A stretch of 64,000 bases of DNA from positions 558,001-622,000 of the forward strand of contig NZ_CP150227.1 of the NCBI RefSeq assembly GCF_037971845.1, read 5' to 3'. Origin of the DNA: Paenibacillus sp. FSL R5-0766 (GTDB taxonomy: Bacteria; Bacillota; Bacilli; Paenibacillales; Paenibacillaceae). The translations under genes and the position numbers were made by a program. Within the stretch, counting starts at the first letter, position 1, and each line of letters opens with the position of its first letter. The notes under the pieces were generated by a model. The model was not told the origin of the DNA and searched no databases. It worked only from the letters and a program-made list of their open reading frames with translations. Below, piece after piece: positions 43,609 through 52,363 of the stretch.

Positions 43609-44826
43609 ATGAGTAGTACCACATTAAATTCATGTGTCTGCAAGCGTTTATCCAACGGCCTGAACGTGAGTATACTGCCACAACCCAAATATAGTCATAC
43701 ATTTGTATCCTGTTCTGTACCCTATGGGTCCATTCACGATATTACGCTTGCGGGTACGGCACATTTCCTCGAACACATGATGTTTTATAATCCCGATGGT
43801 CAGTCCGTCAAATCACTTCTTCATGCCGAAGGGGCCTCAACGTCGGCGCTGACGCGTTATGATGTAACGACGTACCAACTTGCTTGTACAGGCAATCTAA
43901 GGAACAGCCTTCAACTTTTTATGAATATGATTGCAACCCCCTATTTCACGAAAGGAAACATTGAGCGTGAGCGGGCGGCGATTCATCAGGAACTGGAAAT
44001 GTACAAGGATCAACCCTCCTGGCTGGCTCTTCAGCAATTGTTGCAGATGATGTATGGTAACGACCATCCAATCACACAGGATGTTGCGGGCACACCGGAG
44101 AGTATTGCCGACATTACCGTAGAATGGCTGAGCAATGCCTATACAAGTCATTATGCGGCTTCTCGAATGTCTGTGGCAGTAGTGGGACCTGTTGAACCGA
44201 CGGAGATATTCGAATGGTTAGAGAACTTTTCGATGGATCAACCCAAGATCATGTCCCCTACTCCATTCATTCAGCCGTTGCAGGAACAGGACGAGACTTA
44301 TAAGGAAATGAATGGTGGATCTTCGATACCTCTTGTCCGGTTTGGCTTTCAGGAAGAGAAGCCGGTTACGCAATTGGAGACTCAGGTTGCAACCATGATT
44401 GGTATCGAAGCCCTTTTAGGAGAGACTTCAACATTCTTTACAGAGAGTGTGAAGTCAGGTTTGCTCGGGAAGGGGAGTCATTGGGATCACTATTACAGGC
44501 AGGAATTTGCTTTCTCCAATGTCTGTGGGTATTCCGTTGATCCCGTTGAATTACATCAACGAGTTAAGGAAGAATGCAGTCGCATTCAGGACCGTATGCT
44601 CTCTTCCGAAGATATACACTATGCTCGGATGAAGTGGATCAGTAACCACTATGCAGATATGGATTCATTGAAAAAACGTTGCATGCACATCTCTGAATAT
44701 GGCGTTATCGGGCTGGATTACATGCAAATGAGCGAATGTGCTATGAAACTGACGGATGAGGAGATCGGAATCCACCTAAGACGTATAGCGAAACCGAGTC
44801 ATCTGAGGATGTCCGTTGTTCGTTGA
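43609..44826 (+). CDS. M16-family zinc peptidase, likely leader/core protease
   Basis: A 405-residue inverzincin. The zinc motif HFLEH (His52, Glu55, His56) is intact, with the distal Glu expected in the following helix region (RERAAIHQELEMYKD). With the inactive homologue upstream it would form a heterodimeric chamber that degrades or trims short peptides. In other ribosomal-peptide operons, M16 pairs such as AlbE/AlbF release the leader. The eight identical repeats raise the possibility that it also cuts between units. Cytoplasmic, with no signal peptide. AGGAGGG lies before ATG 43609. Confidence 0.85.
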   Translation: MSSTTLNSCVCKRLSNGLNVSILPQPKYSHTFVSCSVPYGSIHDITLAGTAHFLEHMMFYNPDGQSVKSLLHAEGASTSALTRYDVTTYQLACTGNLRNSLQLFMNMIATPYFTKGNIERERAAIHQELEMYKDQPSWLALQQLLQMMYGNDHPITQDVAGTPESIADITVEWLSNAYTSHYAASRMSVAVVGPVEPTEIFEWLENFSMDQPKIMSPTPFIQPLQEQDETYKEMNGGSSIPLVRFGFQEEKPVTQLETQVATMIGIEALLGETSTFFTESVKSGLLGKGSHWDHYYRQEFAFSNVCGYSVDPVELHQRVKEECSRIQDRMLSSEDIHYARMKWISNHYADMDSLKKRCMHISEYGVIGLDYMQMSECAMKLTDEEIGIHLRRIAKPSHLRMSVVR

Positions 44827-44856
44827 GCAAGAAGAGTAGGGAGAGGGGGTGGCCTT

Positions 44857-45618
44857 GTGATACCTGCATTTACAGGATGGAAGGGATCCGCTGAGGTTCA
44901 TTTTGTGGCAAATGAAGTACATATCTGGGCGCAGCCTCTTCCGCACAAGGGAGAGGTTTTTTTGTCTAGGTTGGATATAGACACCTGTGTACTGAGCGAG
45001 GATGAAATTGAACGTGTACAGAGAAAACAGAAACAATCCATGAATGATGCTCGGAAGCTGGTTATGTCGCGTACATTTCTGAGAGAAGTACTGGCAATGT
45101 ACACGGGTCAATCAGCGTCAGATATTCATATTGAATATGGGGCTTCAGGCAAACCCTATGTTCAGAGCGGACCACAGTTTAACCTTTCTCATACCGAAGG
45201 ATGTTGTGTACTGGCATTAGCGGCTCATACAGAGCTGGGAATTGATCTTGAGCATGTACGTCCGTTGCTGCAGATGAGCGCGGTGATCAGCCGATTTTTG
45301 ACGGAAGAGGAGAAGTGTTATGTACTGGATCACAGGGAGGAAGAACAGGTAACGATCCGGCGTGTTTGGCAAGTTCTCACACAAAAAGAGGCTTGGATTA
45401 AGGCGTGTGGTCAATCTCTGTCCGGACAGTGGCGAAAACTGAATACGATGGTGATGGGAGAAGGGTTAGATGGGCATCACGTTGTGGAACGGGAAGGGCA
45501 ACATTATAATTTGCAGTCTTTGAACGTAGGTCCGAATTATTCCGCCACCTTATGCACTACAGGGAAGACAAGACCACTTGTACGCTGGATGAATGTTGCT
45601 GATAATAAACAAAGCTAA
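44857..45618 (+). CDS. Sfp-type 4'-phosphopantetheinyl transferase
   Basis: A 253-residue enzyme of the Sfp group. The three family blocks are visible: GKPYVQSGPQFNLSHTEG, ELGIDLEHVR (Mg-binding Asp/Glu) and QKEAWIKACGQ. It moves the phosphopantetheine arm of CoA onto Ser of carrier proteins, here most likely Ser40 of the ACP encoded at 33758. A dedicated transferase at the end of the operon shows that carrier-protein chemistry is integral to the pathway. Start GTG 44857 follows a GGAGAGGGGG stretch. No clear terminator follows before the next promoter. Confidence 0.92.
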   Translation: MIPAFTGWKGSAEVHFVANEVHIWAQPLPHKGEVFLSRLDIDTCVLSEDEIERVQRKQKQSMNDARKLVMSRTFLREVLAMYTGQSASDIHIEYGASGKPYVQSGPQFNLSHTEGCCVLALAAHTELGIDLEHVRPLLQMSAVISRFLTEEEKCYVLDHREEEQVTIRRVWQVLTQKEAWIKACGQSLSGQWRKLNTMVMGEGLDGHHVVEREGQHYNLQSLNVGPNYSATLCTTGKTRPLVRWMNVADNKQS

Positions 45619-45649
45619 GGATAATTTTAAATTATAACTCACATATCTA

Positions 45650-45677
45650 TTGTCTAAACATTGACATTACCTATAAT
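45650..45677 (+). promoter_or_regulatory. Sigma-A promoter of the S9 peptidase gene
   Basis: TTGTCT (45650-45655), 16-bp spacer, perfect TATAAT (45672-45677). The peptidase gene is thus probably transcribed separately from the peptide operon. Confidence 0.55.
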
Positions 45678-45742
45678 ATGGACAAATGGTACCTTAATTT
45701 ACCAATGTTAAATTCGTTGGTTCAATTCCAAGGAGGTTTGTC

Positions 45743-47554
45743 ATGATTCAGTTCCCCAAACCGGATGTCGAGCAATATTTTCAGACGTACCGTATTTCGC
45801 ATTTTGCCGTATCGGCAGACGAGAAACGTTTGTTCATGGACAGCAATCTGAACGGTCAGCCGAATATTTGGGCGATGGATTTGCCTGGAGGATACCCGTA
45901 TCCTTTAACGTACTTGAATCAGAGCAGTCAATTTATCAAAGCAGACCCGCAAGGACGTCATCTGCTTACCGCGTTTGATCGGGATGGAGATGAGAACTAT
46001 CATCTGTATGCACTTCCACCCGAGGGTGGTGTTCCACTGCCTGTGGTTCCGGCGGAAGCAAATGATCGCTGTTATTTCTCTGAGTTGTCCGAGGATGGAC
46101 AGCGTCTCTATTATGTCACCAGCGCGGGTAATCCAAATTATCTTAATTCACGTCGCATCGATCTGGAGACAGGGGAAGATGAACTGTTATACAGTGGAGA
46201 AGAGGTTACGAGCAGCCTGGTTGCTGTAAGTCCTGACGAGAAGAGTTATGTCATTTTAAAAATGTACTCCAATACGTATCAGACGGCGCATCTGTATCGT
46301 AACAATGAAGAAATGGTGATTCTGCCAGCTTCAGAACGTTATAGTCAGGTATCTGATCTGATTTTTGCAGATGATAATCGTCTTCTGTTCATTACCAATG
46401 ATGACTCCGCATACGCCTATGTGGCTGAATACCGTATTGATACCCGCGAATTCCGCTTATTGTGCAGAATCGAAGGGGAAGATGTGGAGTTCATCCGCTG
46501 GCATCAGGCTTCCGAGACCTTATATTTCTGGACACTTACAGGGCCAGAGAATCGTATGTACGTATTGGGCAAAAATGCCGATGAGCCTCGGCGCATAGAG
46601 ATGCCGCTGGATACGATAGAGCAGGTGAACGTTACGAAGGCTGGCAATGTGTATATCCTCGGACGTGGAGCGATCCAACCGCATAACATTTATCGCAAAA
46701 TAGCAGGTGCTGAGTCCTGGGAGCCGCTGACTGCCAATCGGGTAACCGGACTGGATCCAAGTGATCTCGTGTACCCTGACGTTATTCAGTATAACTCCTA
46801 CGACGGACTGGAGATTGAAGCTCTCTTGTTCAAAGCAAAACCAGAGCAGGCCAATGGTTACACCGTATTTTGGCCTCATGGTGGGCCGCAAGCATCCGAA
46901 GCGAAGTTTTTTCGGCCGATGTTCCAGATGATGCTCGCTCAGGGCTATCATGTCTTTGCACCGAATTTCCGTGGCAGTACCGGATATGGTGCGGAATTCG
47001 TCAAGATGGTTGAGCGTGATTGGGGTGAGGGTCCAAGGCTGGACTGTGTTGCCGGGATCAACTGGTTGTTTGATCAGGGAATTACCTCGCCAGAGCGGTT
47101 GTTTGTGGTAGGTGGAAGTTACGGGGGATATATGACCCTGTTATTGGCAGGTCGCCATCCGGAGCTGTTCCGGGCTGCGGTGGATATTTTTGGGCCAAGT
47201 AACTTGTTCACATTCCTGGAATCCGTACCGGAAGACTGGAAGCCGATGATGGATAACTGGCTGGGTGATCCGGTCCGTGACCGCGAACGCTTAACGAAGG
47301 ATTCACCGATTACGTATCTCGATCAGATGGTGAACCCAATGCTGGTCATTCAAGGTGCTAATGATCCAAGGGTCGTGAAGGCCGAATCCGATCAGATCGT
47401 GGCCGCGCTCCAGTCGAAGGGACTTGATGTGGAATACATCGTTTTGGATGATGAAGGTCATGGCTTCTCCAGGAAGACAAACGAGATTCTCGTGTACCGC
47501 CGGATGCTGGAGTTTTTGCAGAAACATCAGGAGAAACCGGCCTTGCACGTTTGA
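45743..47554 (+). CDS. S9-family prolyl oligopeptidase-like serine peptidase
   Basis: A 603-residue cytoplasmic enzyme: an N-terminal beta-propeller (about 1-340) followed by an alpha/beta hydrolase. The catalytic Ser lies in GGSYGGYMT (about 455-463), the Asp in GANDPRV and the His in DEGHGFSRK. This is the acylaminoacyl/dipeptidyl-peptidase branch, which cleaves short or N-blocked peptides. AAGGAGG precedes ATG 45743. It has its own promoter and may simply be housekeeping, but its position directly after the peptide operon leaves open a role in processing or in degrading the modified peptide for self-protection. Confidence 0.9.
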   Translation: MIQFPKPDVEQYFQTYRISHFAVSADEKRLFMDSNLNGQPNIWAMDLPGGYPYPLTYLNQSSQFIKADPQGRHLLTAFDRDGDENYHLYALPPEGGVPLPVVPAEANDRCYFSELSEDGQRLYYVTSAGNPNYLNSRRIDLETGEDELLYSGEEVTSSLVAVSPDEKSYVILKMYSNTYQTAHLYRNNEEMVILPASERYSQVSDLIFADDNRLLFITNDDSAYAYVAEYRIDTREFRLLCRIEGEDVEFIRWHQASETLYFWTLTGPENRMYVLGKNADEPRRIEMPLDTIEQVNVTKAGNVYILGRGAIQPHNIYRKIAGAESWEPLTANRVTGLDPSDLVYPDVIQYNSYDGLEIEALLFKAKPEQANGYTVFWPHGGPQASEAKFFRPMFQMMLAQGYHVFAPNFRGSTGYGAEFVKMVERDWGEGPRLDCVAGINWLFDQGITSPERLFVVGGSYGGYMTLLLAGRHPELFRAAVDIFGPSNLFTFLESVPEDWKPMMDNWLGDPVRDRERLTKDSPITYLDQMVNPMLVIQGANDPRVVKAESDQIVAALQSKGLDVEYIVLDDEGHGFSRKTNEILVYRRMLEFLQKHQEKPALHV

Positions 47555-47594
47555 TTGGTAGTTTATAGCTCTAATATACGTATAGTAAGTATCC

Positions 47595-47623
47595 GAGTCG
47601 TTAGATGTTAACGGCTCCTTTTT
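47595..47623 (+). terminator. Rho-independent terminator after the S9 peptidase gene
   Basis: AGTCGTTA (47596-47603) pairs with TAACGGCT (47609-47616) with one G-T pair, then CCTTTTT. The following 180 bp up to 47803 shows nothing I can name. Confidence 0.7.
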
Positions 47624-47803
47624 AATTCTTAAAAGAATAATAAGGAAACAATCGATTTTTGAGGATATCTTACCCAAACATCCCATCATTTTAGATTTCG
47701 TGTCTTATCATTTGTGCAATATGGCTGACGGGAACTTTTATTTTAAAATAAGTAAATTATTTACATTAAGAGAAGGTTTGTTTAACACTACGATGATGAA
47801 ACT

Positions 47804-47861
47804 GTTTTATTCTATGTATATTACTTTTTATGGATAAAAAGTAATATACATAGAATAAAAC
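47804..47861. repeat. Perfect 28-bp inverted repeat with 2-nt loop before the phosphonate operon
   Basis: The arms at 47804-47831 and 47834-47861 are exactly complementary, separated only by GG. The right arm ends 3-4 bp before the ribosome site (CGGAGTGAG) of the first phosphonate gene. No T-run follows, so it is not a standard terminator. As DNA it could bind a dimeric regulator or extrude; as RNA it is a very stable hairpin directly against the ribosome site. Confidence 0.85.
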
Positions 47862-47876
47862 GAACGGAGTGAGAAA

Positions 47877-49007
47877 ATGAATAAATTATGGCTGGAAGAT
47901 ACTACTTTGCGTGAAGGTGAACAATCCCCAGGGGTTTCCTTCAATCTTGAAGAGAAAGTTCAAATTGCAAAATATCTCGATTCTGTTGGTGTTACTGCGA
48001 TTGAAGTGGGAACTCCTGCAATGGGAGGACCAGAAACAGAAGCTATTTCTGCCATTCTCAATGCAGGCATTTCTGCGCGTTTGATAGGATGGAATCGTGG
48101 AAGAAAGTCTGACTTGGAAGCTTCGTTTGCATGTGGATTGAATTCTGTACATATCGGTCTCCCTGCTTCAGACCACCATTTACAAAACAAGTTTGAGAAA
48201 TCTAGAGAATGGGTAGTCGAAACGATGCAAGAGTTGGTTCAGTATGCTAAAAGCCAAGGAGCATGGGTATCGGTCAGTGCAGAGGATAGTGGCAGAGCCG
48301 AAGAAGATTTTTTGGTTCATTATGCGAAGGCCGCCAAAGAGGCAGGAGCAGACCGAATGAGATGCTCAGACACCATCGGAATATTAACTCCCTTTAAGGC
48401 ACATGATCTGTTTAGAAAAATTTCGATAGAGTCTGGATTGCCTATTATGGCACATATGCATAATGACTTCGGACTAGCTACTGCGAATACACTTGCTGCA
48501 GTCAAAGGCGGTGCTACCCATGTTCACTTTACAGTGAATGGTTTAGGCGAAAGGGCAGGGTTAGCTCCGATCGACGAGGTATTGTTAGGACTTATCAAAC
48601 ATAATCAGATTGATTTAAATGTGAATTTGTCCCTTTTAAAGGAACTCAGTGAATATGTTTCTGTTGCTTCTGGAAGACCTATTTCCAAAAATAAAGCTGT
48701 CACCGGGGATGCTATGTTTGCACATGAATCAGGCATTCACGTAGACGGTGTTCTTAAAATCCCGGAAGCGTTTGAGCCTTATCCACCGGAATTAGTCGGA
48801 GGTGAGAGGAAAATTGTAATAGGGAAACATAGTGGCAGTAATGCAATTCTTTATATCCTCCATAAACATAATGTGAATGCCCAAAGAGATGAGTTGGAGA
48901 AAGTTGTAGAACAGGTTAGATATAAAGCCGTTACTTCCAAGCAAGAAATAACAGATGAAGAAGTGATCTCAATCTATGAAGAGTACAAACAAGTCAGATT
49001 AACGTGA
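47877..49007 (+). CDS. Homocitrate synthase-family enzyme, probable 2-phosphonomethylmalate synthase
   Basis: A 376-residue DRE-TIM enzyme condensing acetyl-CoA with a 2-oxo acid. Signature DTTLREGEQSPGVSF at residues 8-22 (catalytic Arg12), metal ligands in HMHNDFGLATAN and VNGLGERAG, and IGKHSG near 321. Homocitrate synthase (NifV) is the nearest look-alike, but there are no nif genes here; a PEP mutase is encoded in the same operon. In FR-900098 biosynthesis the FrbC relative condenses phosphonopyruvate with acetyl-CoA to 2-phosphonomethylmalate, and I infer the same. Plain homocitrate or isopropylmalate chemistry is the alternative. First gene of the operon, just after the 28-bp inverted repeat. 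Confidence 0.82.
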   Translation: MNKLWLEDTTLREGEQSPGVSFNLEEKVQIAKYLDSVGVTAIEVGTPAMGGPETEAISAILNAGISARLIGWNRGRKSDLEASFACGLNSVHIGLPASDHHLQNKFEKSREWVVETMQELVQYAKSQGAWVSVSAEDSGRAEEDFLVHYAKAAKEAGADRMRCSDTIGILTPFKAHDLFRKISIESGLPIMAHMHNDFGLATANTLAAVKGGATHVHFTVNGLGERAGLAPIDEVLLGLIKHNQIDLNVNLSLLKELSEYVSVASGRPISKNKAVTGDAMFAHESGIHVDGVLKIPEAFEPYPPELVGGERKIVIGKHSGSNAILYILHKHNVNAQRDELEKVVEQVRYKAVTSKQEITDEEVISIYEEYKQVRLT

Positions 49008-49021
49008 AGAGAGGCTTGAAG

Positions 49022-50305
49022 ATGGGGAAAACGGTAATCGAGAAAATTTTATCAAACAAATCGAACACGGATGTGACTGCGGGAGATATCGTGATTGCCA
49101 ATTTGGATTTGGTAATGGCACAGGATGGAAATGCACCCTTGGCAATCAAAATGCTGAAAGAGGAATTTAATACAAATAAAGTTTTTGATAATGAAAAAGT
49201 GGTAATGGTGATAGATCATTGTGGCCCAGCACCAAACCAAGGAGCTGCTAACTTGCAGCAGATTATGAGGAGTTTTGCATCAGAAGCGGATATTAAGTTG
49301 TTTGATTCTGGCGAAGGTGTGTCCCATGTATTGTTGCCAGAACAAGGGTGGGTTAAGCCTGGTGACTTTGTCATCGGGTCTGATTCTCATACCGTAACCT
49401 ATGGGGCTCTAAATTGTTTAGGAACCGGAATGGGCTCAACTGACATAACAGTTGGGATGTATACAGGGCAAGCTTGGGTAAGGGTACCTGAAAGTATCAA
49501 AATCAATTTAATTGGTATATTACCTCATTCTGCAAGCGCCAAAGACCTTGCTTTAGAGCTGGTTAGACTAATTGGTGTAAGTGGGGCAACAAATATGTGT
49601 TTGGAAATAGCAGGTGAAGGGCTACAGAGCTTAAATATGGATCATCGTTTTACAATTTGTAATATGGCCATTGAGATGGGGGGCAAATGTGCAATTATGC
49701 CTCTTGATGAAGTGTGTCAAGATTATCTTCATAAAAGATTAGGCCACCAATTAAGTGGCATTTGGTCTGACAGTGATGCAGATTACGTCGCAGAACACAC
49801 GATTGATCTGTCTACTTTGGAGCCATTGGTTGCACTTCCTCATAATCTGGAAAATATAGTGCCTCTAAAAGAGGTTGAAGGTAAACCGGTTAATATATGT
49901 TTTCTGGGAACTTGTACGAATGGGCGAATATCTGATATGGAAGCAGCTGCCAATATATTGAAGGGGCAGAAGGTACATTCTGATATTCGTCTCAATATCA
50001 CTCCAGGGTCTAGAGAAGTTTATAAAAAATCCCTTGAATTGGGCTACATTGAAATTTTCATTGAAGCAGGTGCGGTTATCACTCCTCCAGGATGTGGTGC
50101 CTGTATAGGTACACATTTAGGTGTGCCGGGAGACGGGGAGTATGTACTCTCGACAGCCAATCGTAACTTTAAAGGGAGAATGGGGAATGCGAATTCTTTC
50201 ATTATTTTAGGGTCTCCGGAAACTGTGGCTGCTACTGCCATTAAGGGCTATTTAACAGCAAGTTCGGATGTTGGGAAGGAGTCAGCGGCTTATTATGAAT
50301 TTTAA
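49022..50305 (+). CDS. Aconitase-family (de)hydratase, large subunit
   Basis: A 427-residue LeuC/homoaconitase-type large subunit. The 4Fe-4S cysteines are present in FLGTCTNGR and PPGCGACIGTH, and VIGSDSHTVTYGALNCLGTGMGS contains the substrate-binding motif (read in two parts around SDSHT). It would isomerise 2- to 3-phosphonomethylmalate, the role of FrbA, here split into two subunits like isopropylmalate isomerase. ATG 49022 has GAGAGG at 49008-49013; GTG 49004 overlaps the previous stop codon. The last bases overlap the small-subunit gene. Confidence 0.85.
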   Translation: MGKTVIEKILSNKSNTDVTAGDIVIANLDLVMAQDGNAPLAIKMLKEEFNTNKVFDNEKVVMVIDHCGPAPNQGAANLQQIMRSFASEADIKLFDSGEGVSHVLLPEQGWVKPGDFVIGSDSHTVTYGALNCLGTGMGSTDITVGMYTGQAWVRVPESIKINLIGILPHSASAKDLALELVRLIGVSGATNMCLEIAGEGLQSLNMDHRFTICNMAIEMGGKCAIMPLDEVCQDYLHKRLGHQLSGIWSDSDADYVAEHTIDLSTLEPLVALPHNLENIVPLKEVEGKPVNICFLGTCTNGRISDMEAAANILKGQKVHSDIRLNITPGSREVYKKSLELGYIEIFIEAGAVITPPGCGACIGTHLGVPGDGEYVLSTANRNFKGRMGNANSFIILGSPETVAATAIKGYLTASSDVGKESAAYYEF

Positions 50306-50792
50306 AGGGAAGGCTCATTGGTTTGGAGATCATATTAATACCGATGATATTATTGCTGGAAAGTATAAACATGAATCCATTGATCCTGATGTACTTGTGA
50401 AACATATAATGGAAAACATTAGACCTCATTTCTATGATGAGATTACTTCTGGAGATTTTATTGTGGCTGGCGAAAATTTCGGTTGTGGCTCTTCCAGAGA
50501 ACAAGCTCCCATTATTATCAAACATGCGGGGATTACGGCTGTGATTGCAAAGTCATTTGCCAGGATCTTTTACAGAAACGCAATCAATATCGGATTGCTT
50601 CTCATTACTTGTGATACTTCTAAAATCAGAGAACATGATCAAATTGTATACGATCCTGAAAACAGGACGCTAACTGTTGTGGAACGAGATTTACATATAA
50701 AAACCCCGGCGCTTCCTCGAGAGATTCTTGATATTTCAAAAAGTGGAGGGCTATTAAACTACATCAAAAAAAATGGAGGCTTTTATGCATAG
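50295..50792 (+). CDS. Aconitase-family (de)hydratase, small subunit
   Basis: A 165-residue LeuD-like swivelling subunit. [14 protein letters not shown] near the start and [20 protein letters not shown] (about 56-75) are the family signatures. It completes the active site of the large subunit encoded immediately upstream, overlapping it by 11 bp. ATG 50295 gives the standard LeuD-type beginning ([12 protein letters not shown]); the longer start at 50268 adds residues that do not fit. Its 3' end overlaps the dehydrogenase gene. Confidence 0.85.
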   Translation: MNFKGKAHWFGDHINTDDIIAGKYKHESIDPDVLVKHIMENIRPHFYDEITSGDFIVAGENFGCGSSREQAPIIIKHAGITAVIAKSFARIFYRNAINIGLLLITCDTSKIREHDQIVYDPENRTLTVVERDLHIKTPALPREILDISKSGGLLNYIKKNGGFYA

Positions 50793-51789
50793 ATCAATTG
50801 ATGGGGTTTTAATTAAAGGGGACGGAATTGGAACTGAACTAATAAATGCTACTACTGAAATATTATCTGCGTTAACTACGGTCTCATTCAACTGGGAGGA
50901 GCATCACGCTGGTCTGGAGTATTATGAAAAGCATAATGAAATTGTACCGGAAGAGACCTTGAGAGCAATTAAGAGTAAAGGTATTGCGCTCAAGGGTCCG
51001 TTCACAACCTATGCAGGGAAAGGGCAAAGAAGCGCAAATTGGGTCATACGCAGGGAACTTGATTTGTATGTATGCATGAGACCTATCGTTTCTCATCATA
51101 GAGAGATTGATATTTTATTAATTCGTGAAAATACAGAAGATTTATATGGTGCTATAGAATGGGAGGCAGGTGATGCAGCCTATGCTGTTAAAGTTGCAAC
51201 TGCGGCTGGCTGTAAGCGAATAGCCTCCTATGCATTTAAAAAAGCTTATGAAAAAAAGCGAAATAAAGTAACAATAGCTCATAAAGCAAATAATCTAAAA
51301 AAAACGGAAGGCATGTTTCTGGAAACAGCACAACGTATAGGGGAACAGTATTCTTTATTGCAGACGGAGGATCAATTAATTGACAGTCTGACAGCAGATT
51401 TGGTGATGCATCCTGAAAATTATGACGTTATCCTGACAACAAATACGTTCGGAGATATACTTTCGAGTTTAGGAGCCGGGTTGTTGGGGAGTCATGCATT
51501 AGTACCAAGTGCAAGTATTAATCGTGATATTGTTTTAGTTGAAGCCGCACATGGAAGTGCACCGGAACTAAAGGGGAAGAACATAGCCAATCCAACAGGT
51601 TTAATTCTTGCAAGTGCTCTTTTGTTAGAAGAAATTGAACTGCATGAGGAAGCCAAAATGATAAGGCTAGCTATTGAAAATGTTTCAAAAAAAAACATCA
51701 CGACATTTGATAGTGGGGGACAAGCTTCCACAATGGAATTTGCACAAGAAATCAAAAAAGAAATTAAGGAAATGAGTCTTTATGCATGA
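50785..51789 (+). CDS. Isocitrate/isopropylmalate dehydrogenase-family enzyme (FrbB-like role)
   Basis: A 334-residue NAD(P)-dependent oxidative decarboxylase. IRENTEDLYGAIE (about 113-125) carries the substrate-phosphate/carboxylate loop, HKANNLKKTEG the catalytic Lys region, and DVILTTNTFGDILSSLGAGL the metal-binding Asp cluster. In the phosphonate route the homologue FrbB converts 3-phosphonomethylmalate to 2-oxo-4-phosphonobutyrate with loss of CO2. ATG 50785 follows GGAGGC with 4-bp spacing, and overlaps the small-subunit gene. Start and stop overlaps across four genes show one coupled operon. Confidence 0.85.
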   Translation: MHRSIDGVLIKGDGIGTELINATTEILSALTTVSFNWEEHHAGLEYYEKHNEIVPEETLRAIKSKGIALKGPFTTYAGKGQRSANWVIRRELDLYVCMRPIVSHHREIDILLIRENTEDLYGAIEWEAGDAAYAVKVATAAGCKRIASYAFKKAYEKKRNKVTIAHKANNLKKTEGMFLETAQRIGEQYSLLQTEDQLIDSLTADLVMHPENYDVILTTNTFGDILSSLGAGLLGSHALVPSASINRDIVLVEAAHGSAPELKGKNIANPTGLILASALLLEEIELHEEAKMIRLAIENVSKKNITTFDSGGQASTMEFAQEIKKEIKEMSLYA

Positions 51790-52351
51790 GTCGAATATGA
51801 TTGGACTTCCAGGTCAGCATATGGAAGGTATGTTTTCTGATTTTAGTCGTGACCCTGACTTTAGAAATGCAGTTATTACCCGCTTTATCTCTACCTTTTT
51901 TAACACATTTGATGATGTAAAGGGAGCTGTATGTACTCTTTGTGTTGCAGCAGGAGACTATTTGAACTCCAATGTTGGTCCAGTCGACGCCATGAAATTT
52001 TTGGAAGTGCACGAAGTGATTCATAAAGGACATGTTATATGTGTAAATACATGTGTTGTTCCACACACCAGAACGAATATTATGAACGTTGTAGTAAGTT
52101 TCAAAAAGAATATGCCAGCGGAGTACATCGTTGATTTGTTTCAAGAAAAGTTAAATTCAGTTATCGTACCTGAACCTTTTAGTCTGGATGATACTGCGAA
52201 ATTCTTCGAGTTTTTTAGGGATAACTCCGAGTATGGCTATACTTCAAATTATATTTTTTTGTTCACAAGCACGATTACCACCCTTTCTGATCATACAGTC
52301 AGTTTCTGGATTGCTATTGATAATCAATACTTATTAATTAATCGTAAATGA
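51782..52351 (+). CDS. Unknown protein embedded in the phosphonate operon
   Basis: A 189-residue protein starting 8 bp inside the dehydrogenase gene. I do not recognise it. It is probably soluble and mixed alpha/beta; visible points are GLPGQHMEGMFSDFSRDPDF at the N-terminus, a CTLC pair near residue 41, and a hydrophobic YIFLFTSTITTL stretch near the C-terminus. No signal peptide or clear metal motif. Its position between the pathway dehydrogenase and the GAPDH-like gene makes a role in the middle steps likely, for example reducing the 2-oxo group or acting as an accessory subunit, but nothing in the sequence proves it. Confidence 0.6.
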   Translation: MHESNMIGLPGQHMEGMFSDFSRDPDFRNAVITRFISTFFNTFDDVKGAVCTLCVAAGDYLNSNVGPVDAMKFLEVHEVIHKGHVICVNTCVVPHTRTNIMNVVVSFKKNMPAEYIVDLFQEKLNSVIVPEPFSLDDTAKFFEFFRDNSEYGYTSNYIFLFTSTITTLSDHTVSFWIAIDNQYLLINRK

Positions 52352-52363
52352 GGCAACAGTATA

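Noticed and set aside
47877..51789. Leucine (leuABCD-like) or lysine/nif homocitrate operon
   Set aside because: The families fit, but the genes are coupled to PEP mutase and phosphoribosyl genes, with no other leucine, lysine or nif gene; the phosphonate route explains all of them together.
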